NCBI RefSeq assembly: GCF_011758765.1
Contig: NZ_JAANOU010000001.1
Location: 1,116,001 to 1,180,000 of the forward strand
Length of the DNA stretch: 64,000 bases
Source: Amycolatopsis viridis
Lineage (GTDB): Bacteria > Actinomycetota > Actinomycetes > Mycobacteriales > Pseudonocardiaceae
Direction: 5' to 3'
Below are positions 46,620-56,594 of the stretch, in pieces. The stretch's first letter is position 1, and each line of letters begins with the position of its first letter. The translations under genes and the position numbers were made by a program. Under the pieces are notes generated by a model. The model searched no databases. It saw only the letters and a list, made by a program, of their open reading frames with translations, and was not told the DNA's origin.

Positions 46620-47245
46620 TCAGTGGTCGACGGCCAACCGGATGCCGAGGCCGATGAAGATGCCACCGCTGGTGACCTCGATGCGGCGCCGTGCGGCGTG
46701 TTTGCGGCGCAGCCACCCGCCGATGCGGCCGGCCAGGACGCCGACGGTGCCGTCGACGAGGAACTCGAAGGCGATCATGATCGCGCCGAGGATCGCGAAC
46801 TGCAGCCAGACCCGGCCCAGTGCCGGGTCGATGAACTGCGGGAGGAACGCGATGGTGAAGGTCACCATCTTCGGGTTGAGCAGGTTGGTCAGCAGGCCGG
46901 AGAGGTAGGCGCGGCGCCCCGGGACACCCGTCGTGTGTTCCTCGTCCGCACTGGTGCCGCGCTTCCGGATGGCCTGCGCACCGAGGTAGATGAGGTAGGC
47001 GGCGCCGACGACCCGGACGACGGTGAACGCGACGGGCACGGCGGCGAACAGCGCGGCGAGCCCCGCGCGGCGACTGCGACGTGCACGGCCTCGCTGGTGG
47101 CGACCCCGGCGGTGGCGTGCAGGCCGGAGCGGGGACCGCCGCGCATGCCGCAGCCCAGGATGAACAGCATGTCGGGGCCCGGGATCACCATGGTGATGAT
47201 GGTGGTGGCCAGGAAGGCGAGCAGCAGGTGCGGGTCGATCGGCAT
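46620..47245 (-). pseudogene. LysE/RhtB family exporter, frameshifted
   Basis: Two frames together give a complete LysE-type amino acid exporter of about 208 aa. The N-terminal part (start ATG 47245, IDPHLLLAFLATTIITMVIPGPD... to VHVAVAA) is in one frame; the rest (GLAALFAAVPVAFTVVRVVGAAYLIYLGAQ... to the stop at 46620) is in another. The switch lies in the G/C run at about 47061-47072 and is explained by one missing base. Everything else is intact, so this is either a recent inactivation or a sequencing error. Confidence 0.85.
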
Positions 47246-47492
47246 GCCCCATCCCGACATCCGCCCGGTCGAGGCGAGCTGTTTCCGGTCGGCACCACAT
47301 CACAGCGGCCGGGTGGAAGCCGGGGCACGGCCGCAACCCCGGTGCCACTCCCGTCGTGGCACGCCTTGCACATCGATGTCCGCGCAGAGCGCACCGGCGG
47401 CAAGCCGGCCATGGACGAGACCGGCTCCCACTGTGCCACGCCAAGGTGGATGGGATCAGCCGCGCCAGCGGCGCCGGGACGCACCGCTGTGC

Positions 47493-49004
47493 TCAGCCGC
47501 GCACCGTGGCACGGACCGCGTCGATCGTGTCCGCCTCCCCGGGGTCCTTGTCCGGGCGGTACCGCACCACGCGCGCGAACCGCAGTGCGACGCCACCCGG
47601 ATAGCGGGTGCTCACCTGCGCACCGTCCAATTCGATCTCAACCACCAGCTCCGGCCGGACGTACACCGTCCACCGGTCGCGGTGGGACTCGATCTCCTGG
47701 AACACCCTGGTCTGCCACGCCAGGAGTTCGTCGGTCAGCCCCTTGAACGTCTTGCCCACCATGATCGGCGGCCCGCCGTCCGGGTCGCGCGCACCGAGGT
47801 GCAGGTTCGACAGGTAACCGGTTCGGCGGCCGTGGCCCCACTCGGCGGCGAGGACGACGAGGTCGAGCGTGTGCACCGGCTTCACCTTCAGCCACGCCCG
47901 GCCCCGCCGCCCCGCCGCGTACGGCGATTCGAGCGCTTTCACCATCACGCCCTCGTGCCCGGCCTCGAGGGCGGCCGCGAGGATCGCGTCCGGATCGGAC
48001 GGTTCGGCCCGGCCCGGGATGAGGTGCTCGCCGGCCACCCGGCGCAGCGCCTCGTTGCGGTCCCGCAACGGCCTGTCCAGCAGGTCCGTGCCGTCCAGGT
48101 GCAGGCAGTCGAAGAAGTACGGCCGCAGCAGCAACGCGCGCACCTGCTCCTCGCGCGTGCTGCCGAACCGGCTCATCGTCTCCTGGAACGGCCGGGGCCT
48201 GCCGTCGTCGGTCAGCGCGAGCGTCTCGCCGTCGAGCACCACCGACCGGCACGGCAGTGCGCGCACCAGCGACACCAGCTCGCCCACGTGCTGGGTGATC
48301 TCACGCAGTGTTCTCGTGTAGACGTGCACCTCGTCGCCGTCGCGGTGCACCTGTATCCGCGCTCCGTCCATTTTGTACTCGACGATGGCGGACGGGTGCT
48401 CGCGCACCGCCTCGTCGAGTGACTCCGCCGGGGACGCCAGCATCGGCCGCAGCGGACGCCCCAGCTCGAGCCCGAACCGCCCGAGCGCGGCCTCGCCACC
48501 GGTGACCGCGGCCAGCGCGGTGACCGGCAGCCGCCCGGACAGCATGAACGCGCGGCGGACCGCCTCGGCCGGCACGTCCGCGGCCGCGGCGATGCCGTCC
48601 AGCATCACGCCTTCCAGCGCTCCCTGCCGCAGCTCGCCGGTGAGCAGGCGGAAGAGGAACTGCTGTTCGGCCTCGGTGGCGCGGGTGAACAGCTCCGCCA
48701 GCAGGCCGGACCGGCGCCTGGCCGACCCGCTGCCGGCAGCGGCACCCACCTCTCCGAGGACCGCGTCGACCTCGGCCACCGTCAGGTTCGCCGTGTCCGC
48801 CGGGCTCGCGCCCAGCTCGGCCAGCGTGCGCCACCCCGTCCCGATCCGGCCCTGGGTGGGCCGTCCGGTCAGGAACGCCACGACGGCGGGCAGCTCCCGC
48901 TCGTCCGCGCGGTTGAGCAGGTCTGCCAGCGTCGTGATCTTCGCCTTGCGCGAGCGGGTGGCCGCTAGCGAGGCGGAGGCTGTGACGACGTCGGCGAGGA
49001 GCAT
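47493..49004 (-). CDS. ligB: ATP-dependent DNA ligase (LigB type)
   Basis: Ligase of 503 aa. An N-terminal DNA-binding helical domain (about 1-195) precedes the adenylation domain with KxDG motif YKMDGARIQ (catalytic Lys about 211), DGETLAL, YFFDCLHLDG, EGVMVKALESPY and WLKVKPVH, and a C-terminal OB fold. Size and layout match mycobacterial LigB rather than LigD. It seals nicks in duplex DNA; a non-essential repair role is likely. Its start (ATG 49004) lies 40 bp inside the end of the EamA gene. Confidence 0.93.
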   Translation of the reverse strand: MLLADVVTASASLAATRSRKAKITTLADLLNRADERELPAVVAFLTGRPTQGRIGTGWRTLAELGASPADTANLTVAEVDAVLGEVGAAAGSGSARRRSGLLAELFTRATEAEQQFLFRLLTGELRQGALEGVMLDGIAAAADVPAEAVRRAFMLSGRLPVTALAAVTGGEAALGRFGLELGRPLRPMLASPAESLDEAVREHPSAIVEYKMDGARIQVHRDGDEVHVYTRTLREITQHVGELVSLVRALPCRSVVLDGETLALTDDGRPRPFQETMSRFGSTREEQVRALLLRPYFFDCLHLDGTDLLDRPLRDRNEALRRVAGEHLIPGRAEPSDPDAILAAALEAGHEGVMVKALESPYAAGRRGRAWLKVKPVHTLDLVVLAAEWGHGRRTGYLSNLHLGARDPDGGPPIMVGKTFKGLTDELLAWQTRVFQEIESHRDRWTVYVRPELVVEIELDGAQVSTRYPGGVALRFARVVRYRPDKDPGEADTIDAVRATVRG

Positions 49005-49894
49005 GCGGACATCATCTCCCGGCCCACCGACAATTTCCGTGGACGGTGCAGGACCAGCACCACTGCCGCCAGGCACACCACCAGGCCGAGCAGACCACGC
49101 AGCGTGATCGTGTCACCGAACATGATCCAGGCGAGCACCATCGTCGTCGGCGGGGTGAGGTACAGCAGGGTGGACACGGTGGTCACCGAGCTACGCCGGA
49201 GCACCAGCCAGTAGCAGCCGTATCCCCCGAACGTGGAAAACAGCACGACCCACCCGATCGCGACCCAGAATTCCGGGACTGGTGGCGGGGTCAGCTGGCC
49301 GGTCGCGGCCGCGATGCCGGTGAACAGCACGGTGCTCGTGAGGCACTGCACGACGAGACCGTCCATCAGGGGCACGTCCGGCGCGGTGCGGCGTTCCAGG
49401 AACGTGGCGGCCACCAGGGCCAGCATCGCCAGGAACGGCAACCCGTAGGCCAGGACCGGGGTGCCCGGACTGCCCGAGAGGTCGCCGCCGACCACCAGCG
49501 CGACCCCGGCGAGCCCTGCGACCAGGCCCGCCCATCGCCGCACCCCGGCTCGTTCGCCGAGCACGAGCTGCGCGAGGACCACCGCGGCGATCGGCTGCAA
49601 CGCGGCGATCAACGCCGTTGTGCCTGGTGGCACGCCGAGATCCGCCGCCGCGTACGTGAAGTACAGGTAACCGGCCTGGGAGAGCACGCCGAGACCGGCG
49701 TGAACCGCGGCATCGCGGGGCCGCATCGAGCGTCGCCGGACCAGCCACCACGCCCCGAGCAGCAGGCCCACCACGATGAACCGCCAGGCGAGCAGGGTCA
49801 CCGGACCGCTGGACCGGGCACCCAGCGTCGCGCCCACGAACCCCGAGCTCCAGAACAAGACGAACCCGGCTCCGGGGATGGCGTTCCGGCCCAT
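48965..49894 (-). CDS. EamA/DMT family transporter
   Basis: Membrane protein of 309 aa with ten helices in two EamA repeats; both contain the family's Gly/Pro-rich helix ends (FVLFWSSGFVGATLG at the start, TLLYLTPPTTMVLAW in the second half). It probably exports a metabolite or drug. ATG 49894 has AAGGAG at 6 nt. It is divergent from a TetR regulator with a palindrome between them and overlaps ligB by 40 bp, so the ligase may be coupled to it. Confidence 0.92.
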   Translation of the reverse strand: MGRNAIPGAGFVLFWSSGFVGATLGARSSGPVTLLAWRFIVVGLLLGAWWLVRRRSMRPRDAAVHAGLGVLSQAGYLYFTYAAADLGVPPGTTALIAALQPIAAVVLAQLVLGERAGVRRWAGLVAGLAGVALVVGGDLSGSPGTPVLAYGLPFLAMLALVAATFLERRTAPDVPLMDGLVVQCLTSTVLFTGIAAATGQLTPPPVPEFWVAIGWVVLFSTFGGYGCYWLVLRRSSVTTVSTLLYLTPPTTMVLAWIMFGDTITLRGLLGLVVCLAAVVLVLHRPRKLSVGREMMSACSSPTSSQPPPR

Positions 49895-49910
49895 GCGGTC
49901 TCCTTCCAGG

Positions 49911-49926
49911 TATACAGATCTGTTTA
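49911..49926. promoter_or_regulatory. TetR-type operator palindrome
   Basis: TATACAGATCTGTTTA is a 16-bp near-perfect palindrome (core ACAGATCTGT is perfect; 7 of 8 pairs overall), 16 bp from the EamA start and 37 bp from the TetR start. It is the likely site for repression of both genes. Confidence 0.7.
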
Positions 49927-49963
49927 GTCACCGTAGCTATACCGGTGGGTGTACTGTCAAGTC

Positions 49964-50545
49964 GTGGAGACGGAAAAGCCGCTGACCCCGGCCGCTGAAC
50001 GGATCCTCACGGTCGCCGAGGAACTGTTCTACGCCAACGGGATCCACGCGATCGGCGTCGACACGATCGCCGCCGAGGCCGGGGTCACCAAGAAGACCCT
50101 CTACGACCGGTTCGGGTCGAAGGCCGAACTGGTCGCGCTCTACCTGCGCCGCCGGGACGAGCGGTGGCGGGATTGGGTGCACGGGTACGCGGACCCGCGC
50201 GCGGCGCCGCAGCGCCGCATCCTGCGCGTGTTCGACGCCCTCGCCGACTGGATGAGCATGGCGAACAGGCGCGGATGTGCGTTCGTGAACGCGCACGCCG
50301 AGCTGCCCGCGGCCGACCACCCGGCGCAGCAGGTGATCGCGGCCTCCAAGGAGTGGCTGCTGGACTACCTGCGGCAGCTCGCGGCCGAGGCCGGGGCGCG
50401 CAACCCGGCACGGCTGGCGGAAGCGTTGCTGATCCTGATCGAGGGCGCCACGGTGGTCGCTTCGCTGGACGTGCTGCCGACCGCGGTGGCCGCGGCGAAG
50501 CGGGTGGCGAAGTCGCTGGTCGACGAGGCGACCGCGGCGCGCTGA
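49964..50545 (+). CDS. TetR/AcrR family repressor
   Basis: Regulator of 193 aa. The helix-turn-helix (about 10-55) has ANGIHAIGVDTIAAEAGVTKKTLYDRFGSK; only its last helix contacts DNA in relatives. The remaining helical ligand domain has the TetR_C pattern of efflux repressors. GTG 49964 is preferred; GTG 49949 would add five residues, and neither has a clear ribosome site. Divergent from the EamA exporter, its probable target. Confidence 0.9.
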   Translation: METEKPLTPAAERILTVAEELFYANGIHAIGVDTIAAEAGVTKKTLYDRFGSKAELVALYLRRRDERWRDWVHGYADPRAAPQRRILRVFDALADWMSMANRRGCAFVNAHAELPAADHPAQQVIAASKEWLLDYLRQLAAEAGARNPARLAEALLILIEGATVVASLDVLPTAVAAAKRVAKSLVDEATAAR

Positions 50546-50682
50546 CCGGCCGCTCCCCGATCTCGCGGCAGGCGGACGGTACCCGCCCGGTTCAGCTGTA
50601 CCCGGTCGGGCTGCTGTTCGGCGTCCGGTTCGGCACCGCGACCCAGGTGCTGGGGCCGGCGCGCGTCGAGCACCGCTGGAGC

Positions 50683-51237
50683 TCAGCCCAGTGATGCGGC
50701 CCGGCGGGCCGGACTGAGCGCGGCGGCCAGATCCTCGCGGGCCCGGAACACGCGGGACCGGATGGTGCCGACCGCGCACTCGCACACCTCAGCCGTGTCC
50801 GCATAGGACAGACCGACGACCTGGGTGAGCACGAACGCCTCCCGGCGTTCCGGCTCCAGCCCGGCGATCAACGCGCGCAGCACGACGAGCCGGCCGTGGT
50901 CCGGCGTGTGCGCGCCGCTCTGTTCGGCGGTCGCGACCCAGTCCTCCACCTGGTTGGTCCGCGGGCGCCGCCGGCTGGTGCGCAGGTGGTCCGCGGCGAC
51001 GCGCTTGGCGATCGACAGCAGCCACATCCGGGCCGGTGACCGACCGGCGAAGGACGGCAGGGCGGCGAAGGCACGCAGGTAGGTTTCCTGCACGAGGTCC
51101 TCGGCGGCGCCGGGGTCGGACAGGTAGGTGAGCAGCCGGTGCAGCTGCCGCTGCGTCGCCGACACGAACCGCTCGGCGGCCACCTGATCGCCGCGGGCGG
51201 CCAGGAAGGCGTGCCGGGTGATCTCGTCGTCGTCCAC
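50683..51237 (-). CDS. sigC: ECF sigma factor, SigC type
   Basis: Sigma factor of 184 aa. Region 2 (about 20-85) has DLVQETYLRAFAALPSFAGR and WLLSIAKRVAADHLR; region 4 (about 115-175) has TQVVGLSYADTAEVCECAVGTIRSRVFRAR. Length and these motifs closely resemble mycobacterial SigC, and hence the symbol. GTG 51237 has GGGAGG 8 nt upstream. Instead of a downstream anti-sigma gene, a zinc-finger membrane protein is divergently placed. Confidence 0.9.
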   Translation of the reverse strand: MDDDEITRHAFLAARGDQVAAERFVSATQRQLHRLLTYLSDPGAAEDLVQETYLRAFAALPSFAGRSPARMWLLSIAKRVAADHLRTSRRRPRTNQVEDWVATAEQSGAHTPDHGRLVVLRALIAGLEPERREAFVLTQVVGLSYADTAEVCECAVGTIRSRVFRAREDLAAALSPARRAASLG

Positions 51238-51366
51238 TTCGCGTTCCTCCCGCGAGCATGATCATGGGGCGTCCATGGAACCGCACACTCCGGGAAATCC
51301 CAACCGGTCCCACATCGCGGGGCGGCGCGGCGGAACTATCCCGCCACCCGTGACGACCAGGCAGGT

Positions 51367-52089
51367 ATGGACTGTGCGACCGCGCGCGAGGCGATCTCGG
51401 CCACTCTGGACGGTGAGGACCCCGGGGTGGCTCCCGCCGCGCTGGACGAGCACCTCACGCGCTGCGCGGCATGCGTGGCCTGGCAGGACGAGGCCGCGGC
51501 CGTGACCCGGCTGGTGCGCCTCGAACCGGCCGCCACCGCGCCGGATGTGACCGAGCGTGTGCTGGGCCACGCGCCGCCACGCACCGCCGGAGGCGACTGG
51601 CCGCGCTGGGCGCTCGGGCTCGCCGCAGCCGCCCAGATGTCGATCGCCGTGTCGTTGCTGTCCGGGCCGCACGCGATGGCAGGCGGGATGGCGGTCCAGC
51701 CCGGCTCCCACCTGGAGCACGAGTCCGCGGCGTTCAACTTCGCTGTCGCGGTCGCGCTGCTGTGGGCGGCCGCGAAACCCGGGCAGGCCCGCAGTCAGCT
51801 ACCGGTGCTGCTCAGTTTCACCGCCGTGCTGGGCGGGCTGTCCCTGCTGGACGCGCTGGGCGGCCGGGTCGGCTGGGAACGCCTCGCCAGTCACCTGCCG
51901 CTGGTGTTCGGCGTGTGCTGCGCGGCGCTGATCGCGCGCCGGGACGGCCGGTGGCCGTGGCCGGGCAACCGGGCGGGCGCCCGGCCTGGGCGCAGAGCGG
52001 GCCGCGGCGGCAGCGCGCACGAGCTCGCCCAGCCGGGCACGCCGTCCCGCGAGCATCAGCCGCCGGCGGCCCGGCGCAGGGTGGCCTGA
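51367..52089 (+). CDS. Zinc-finger (zf-HC2-like) membrane protein, possible anti-sigma factor
   Basis: Protein of 240 aa. The N-terminal 50 residues carry an anti-sigma-type zinc motif: Cys3, then HLTRCAACVAW giving H-x3-C-x2-C. Four hydrophobic segments follow (about 75-95, 118-137, 143-162, 175-195), then an Arg/Gly/Pro-rich tail. ECF sigma factors are often held by such membrane zinc proteins, so this is a plausible partner of the divergent SigC-type factor, though most anti-sigmas have a single helix. Its end overlaps the convergent XRE gene by 34 bp. Confidence 0.8.
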   Translation: MDCATAREAISATLDGEDPGVAPAALDEHLTRCAACVAWQDEAAAVTRLVRLEPAATAPDVTERVLGHAPPRTAGGDWPRWALGLAAAAQMSIAVSLLSGPHAMAGGMAVQPGSHLEHESAAFNFAVAVALLWAAAKPGQARSQLPVLLSFTAVLGGLSLLDALGGRVGWERLASHLPLVFGVCCAALIARRDGRWPWPGNRAGARPGRRAGRGGSAHELAQPGTPSREHQPPAARRRVA

Positions 52090-52928
52090 TCGACGTCCTC
52101 GGTGCTGATCCAGCTGGCGAGCGACCCCAGCGCCCGCTCGGACTCCGAGCCGGGCTCCGCCGTGTAGGTGAGCAGCGCCTGGTCGGGTTCGTCCGGCAGG
52201 CGGAACGTCTCGTACCGCAGGTGCAGCTCGCCGACCAGCGGATTGTGGATGAGCTTGTGGCCGTGGGCCTTGTCCCGCACGTGGTGCCCGGCCCACAACC
52301 GCCGGAACCGCTCGCTGCCCAGTGACAACTCACCGATCAGCTGGGGCAGCCGCGCATCGTCCGGGCACCGGCCCGCCTCGGCCCGCAGGTTCGCCACCAG
52401 GTCCTGGCAGACCTGGTCGAACTCGGGGTGCAGGGCGCGGGCCTCGTCCTCGTTGAGGAAGAACAGCTTGGCCATGTTGCGGTCCTCGGCCCGCACCGAA
52501 CCGAAGTCGAAGGTGAGGATGCCGCCGAGATCGTTCCAGGCCAGCACGTCCAGGTAGCGGCCGAAGACGAACGCCGGCACGGCCATCGCGTCCAGCAGCT
52601 GCTGGAGCGCCGGCCGCACCTGCTGGGCGGGGCACCAGCCCGGCCGCTTGCGCCGCGGGACGGCGAGGTTGTGCAGGTAGGTGCGCTCGTCCGGAGCCAG
52701 CCGCAACGCCCGGGCGAGCGAATCGAGCACCTCGTCCGACACGTTGGGTGCGCGGCCTTGCTCCAGCCGGGTCAGGTAGTCGACGCTGATCCCGGCCAGC
52801 TGGGCCAGCTCCTCGCGCCGCAGCCCGGGGACCCGCCGCCGGGTGATCCCCTCGGGCAGTCCCAGCTCGCGCGGATCCAGCGCCGCGCGCCGCGCCTTGA
52901 GGAACGCCCCGAGATCAGCTCCGTCCAT
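52056..52928 (-). CDS. XRE family regulator with MmyB-like ligand domain
   Basis: Regulator of 290 aa. The N-terminal helix-turn-helix (about 7-80) has VPGLRREELAQLAGISVDYL and RLEQGRAPNVSDEVL. The rest (about 105-270) is a PAS-like MmyB ligand-binding domain with VFGRYLDVLAWNDLG and FRRLWAGHHV. In relatives the domain binds fatty acids or similar ligands. This family usually regulates an adjacent divergent oxidoreductase, here the aldo/keto reductase. Confidence 0.92.
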   Translation of the reverse strand: MDGADLGAFLKARRAALDPRELGLPEGITRRRVPGLRREELAQLAGISVDYLTRLEQGRAPNVSDEVLDSLARALRLAPDERTYLHNLAVPRRKRPGWCPAQQVRPALQQLLDAMAVPAFVFGRYLDVLAWNDLGGILTFDFGSVRAEDRNMAKLFFLNEDEARALHPEFDQVCQDLVANLRAEAGRCPDDARLPQLIGELSLGSERFRRLWAGHHVRDKAHGHKLIHNPLVGELHLRYETFRLPDEPDQALLTYTAEPGSESERALGSLASWISTEDVDQATLRRAAGG

Positions 52929-52958
52929 GCCGCCCAGTATCCCAGGGTGGCAGCCCGT

Positions 52959-52997
52959 TGCCTGGTACTGCCGGACCCAGGTCGAGCGATGCCTGGT
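52959..52997. promoter_or_regulatory. Direct repeats upstream of XRE and AKR genes
   Basis: TGCCTGGT occurs at 52959-52966 and 52990-52997, 31 bp apart (about three helical turns), in the divergent region. A candidate two-site operator for the XRE regulator; evidence is positional only. Confidence 0.35.
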
Positions 52998-53056
52998 CCG
53001 GTCCTCCCGTCGGCGGCAACGTGGTTGGCACAGGCACTACGAGGGAGGAACCCGAC

Positions 53057-54076
53057 ATGCGACGACGGATTCTCGGCGGCACCGGCATCGAGGTCAGCGA
53101 GTACACGCTGGGTGCGATGATGTTCGGCGCGTGGGGCAACCAGGATCACGACGAGTCGATCCGCATGATCCACACCGCGCTCGACGCCGGCATCAACTTC
53201 GTCGACACGGCGGACATCTACTCCGACGGCGAGAGCGAGGTCATCGTCGGCAAGGCGCTGAAGGGGCGCCGTGACGACGTGGTCCTGGCGACCAAGGGGC
53301 ACTTCGAAAGACTCGGCGGCGGCGGCAGCAACTCCCGCCGCTGGCTGACCAAGGCACTGGACGCCAGCCTGCGGCGCCTCGACGTCGACCACGTGGACCT
53401 GTACCAGGTCCACCGGCCCGACCACCTGACCGACATCGACGAGACCCTGTCCGCGCTCTCGGACTTCGTGCGCGCCGGCAAGGTGCGTGCGGTCGGGTCG
53501 TCGGTCTTCCCGGCCGAGCAGATCGTCGAGGCGCAGTGGGTCGCCGAGCGGCGCGGGCACGTGCGGTTCCGCACCGAGCAGCCGCCGTACTCGATCCTCA
53601 ACCGCGGCATCGAAGCGCACGTCCTGCCGACCACCCAGCGTTACGGCATGGGCGTCCTGACCTGGGGGCCGCTGGCGGCGGGCTGGCTGTCCGGCCGGTA
53701 CTCGAAGCCGTCCGATGTGGACCTGCAGGCCGGCCGGGTCGCCGTGCAGAACCACAAGTTCGACCCCGCCATGCCCGGGAACGCGGCGAAGCTGGCGGCG
53801 ACGAACGAGCTGAAGAAGATCGCCGCCGAGCTGGGCCGCCCGCTGACGCACCTGGCGCTGGCGTTCGTGCGCTCGCACCCGGCGGTCACCTCGGCGATCA
53901 TCGGGCCGCGCACGCCGGAGCAGCTCACCGACCTGCTGGCCGGTGCGGACCTGGTGCTCGACGACGAGGTCCTGGACCGGATCGACGAGATCGTCCCGCC
54001 GGGCGTCGACCTCAACGCGGCCGACCCCGACTACACGCCGCCCGCGCTCGCGGACAAGTCCCTGCGCCGCCGCTGA
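53057..54076 (+). CDS. Aldo/keto reductase
   Basis: NADPH-dependent oxidoreductase of 339 aa with a TIM barrel. The catalytic tetrad is visible: Asp50 and Tyr55 in VDTADIYSDG, Lys80 in LATKGHF and His119 in YQVHRPD. GPRTPEQL near the C-terminus binds the cofactor phosphate. The substrate is unknown. ATG 53057 follows GAGGGAGG. Divergent from the XRE regulator that probably controls it. Confidence 0.93.
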   Translation: MRRRILGGTGIEVSEYTLGAMMFGAWGNQDHDESIRMIHTALDAGINFVDTADIYSDGESEVIVGKALKGRRDDVVLATKGHFERLGGGGSNSRRWLTKALDASLRRLDVDHVDLYQVHRPDHLTDIDETLSALSDFVRAGKVRAVGSSVFPAEQIVEAQWVAERRGHVRFRTEQPPYSILNRGIEAHVLPTTQRYGMGVLTWGPLAAGWLSGRYSKPSDVDLQAGRVAVQNHKFDPAMPGNAAKLAATNELKKIAAELGRPLTHLALAFVRSHPAVTSAIIGPRTPEQLTDLLAGADLVLDDEVLDRIDEIVPPGVDLNAADPDYTPPALADKSLRRR

Positions 54077-54082
54077 TACGGC

Positions 54083-54112
54083 GTGGAGGCCACCCGCCCG
54101 GGTGGCCTCCAC
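54083..54112. terminator. Bidirectional terminator between AKR and fum
   Basis: GTGGAGGCCACCC (54083-54095) pairs with GGGTGGCCTCCAC (54100-54112), a perfect 13-bp stem with a 4-nt loop, between convergent stops. Confidence 0.9.
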
Positions 54113-54116
54113 CGGC

Positions 54117-55514
<1,398 letters not shown>

Positions 55515-55619
55515 AACCCGAGTCTGGCCCTTCCGCCCGGTGCTCGCTTCGTGTGTTTGCGCACCCGGAATGGTTGAATCGGACGTGTCCTGGATCACTG
55601 CGAAAGGGTGGCCGCGCGG

Positions 55620-56594
55620 ATGGCTCTGTCAGTGGACGTGCTGATCGTGGGGGCGGGTCCGACGGGCCTGTTCGCCGCCTACTACGCCGGGTTCCGCGGT
55701 CTGTCGACGGCGGTCGTGGACTCCCTGCCCGAGGCCGGCGGTCAGGTCACCGCGATGTACCCGGAGAAGCTGATCTACGACGTGGGCGGGTTCCCCGCGG
55801 TGCGCGGCCGGGATCTGGTCAAGGGCCTGCTCGAACAGGCCGCGCCGTGGCACCCGCGGTACCTGCTCGGGCGCAAGGCCGAGGAGCTGCGCCGCGGCGC
55901 CGACGGGCTGGACGTGGTGCTCGACGGCGGTGAGGTGGTGCACGCGGGCGCGGTGCTGATCACGGCCGGGATCGGCGAGTTCACGCCCCGGCCGTTGCCC
56001 GCCGGGGACGGCTGGCTCGGCCGCGGCATGGTTCACTTCGTGCCGTCGCTGGACGCCCACGCCGGGCAGGACGTGGTGGTCGTTGGCGGCGGCGATTCGG
56101 CGTTCGACTGGGTGCTGGCGCTGCACCCGCTCGCGTCCAGCGTGACGCTCGTGCACCGGCGCGCGAAGTTCCGCGCGGCCGAGTCGATCGTCGCGCAGGC
56201 CCGCGAGCTGGGGGTGCGGATCATCACCGACGCCGAGGTCACCGAGCTGCGCCCGGGGCCGGACGGCGCGCTCGCCGAGGTCGAGGTGCGGGTGAAGGAC
56301 GCGGAGGCGCTGGTGCTGCCCGCGCAGGCGGTGGTGGCCGCGCTCGGGTTCACCGCCGATCTCGGGCCGCTGGAGAACTGGGGCCTGGACATCCACCAGC
56401 GGGCCATCCGCGTCGACTCGACCATGGCGACCGGGGTGGAGCGCGTGTTCGCCGCCGGTGACGTGGCGGCCTACCCCGGCAAGGTCAAGCTCATCGCGAC
56501 CGGGTTCGGCGAGGCCGCGACCGCGGTGAACAACATCGCCGTCACGCTCGACCCGGAGGCCCACCTGTTCCCGGGGCACTCCAGCAACCCGTGA
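55620..56594 (+). CDS. Ferredoxin/flavodoxin-NADP+ reductase, thioredoxin reductase-like type
   Basis: FAD protein of 324 aa with two nucleotide folds: GAGPTGL (11-17) for FAD and [11 protein letters not shown] (near 153) for NADPH. The CxxC of thioredoxin reductase is absent (SAFDW stands at that place), so it is an FNR of the TrxR-like class (YumC type). The C-terminal [20 protein letters not shown] is typical. ATG 55620 is preferred over GTG 55608. Its stop directly abuts that of the convergent protease gene. Confidence 0.9.
   Translation: MALSVDVLIVGAGPTGLFAAYYAGFRGLSTAVVDSLPEAGGQVTAMYPEKLIYDVGGFPAVRGRDLVKGLLEQAAPWHPRYLLGRKAEELRRGADGLDVVLDGGEVVHAGAVLITAGIGEFTPRPLPAGDGWLGRGMVHFVPSLDAHAGQDVVVVGGGDSAFDWVLALHPLASSVTLVHRRAKFRAAESIVAQARELGVRIITDAEVTELRPGPDGALAEVEVRVKDAEALVLPAQAVVAALGFTADLGPLENWGLDIHQRAIRVDSTMATGVERVFAAGDVAAYPGKVKLIATGFGEAATAVNNIAVTLDPEAHLFPGHSSNP

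Noticed and set aside
51332..51353. SigC-type promoter before the zinc-finger gene
   Set aside because: GGAAC and CGT elements can be found, but the spacing is only about 12 bp, too short for the consensus I recall.
55620..56594. Thioredoxin reductase
   Set aside because: The redox CxxC is absent where it should be, so the protein is assigned to the ferredoxin-NADP reductase class.
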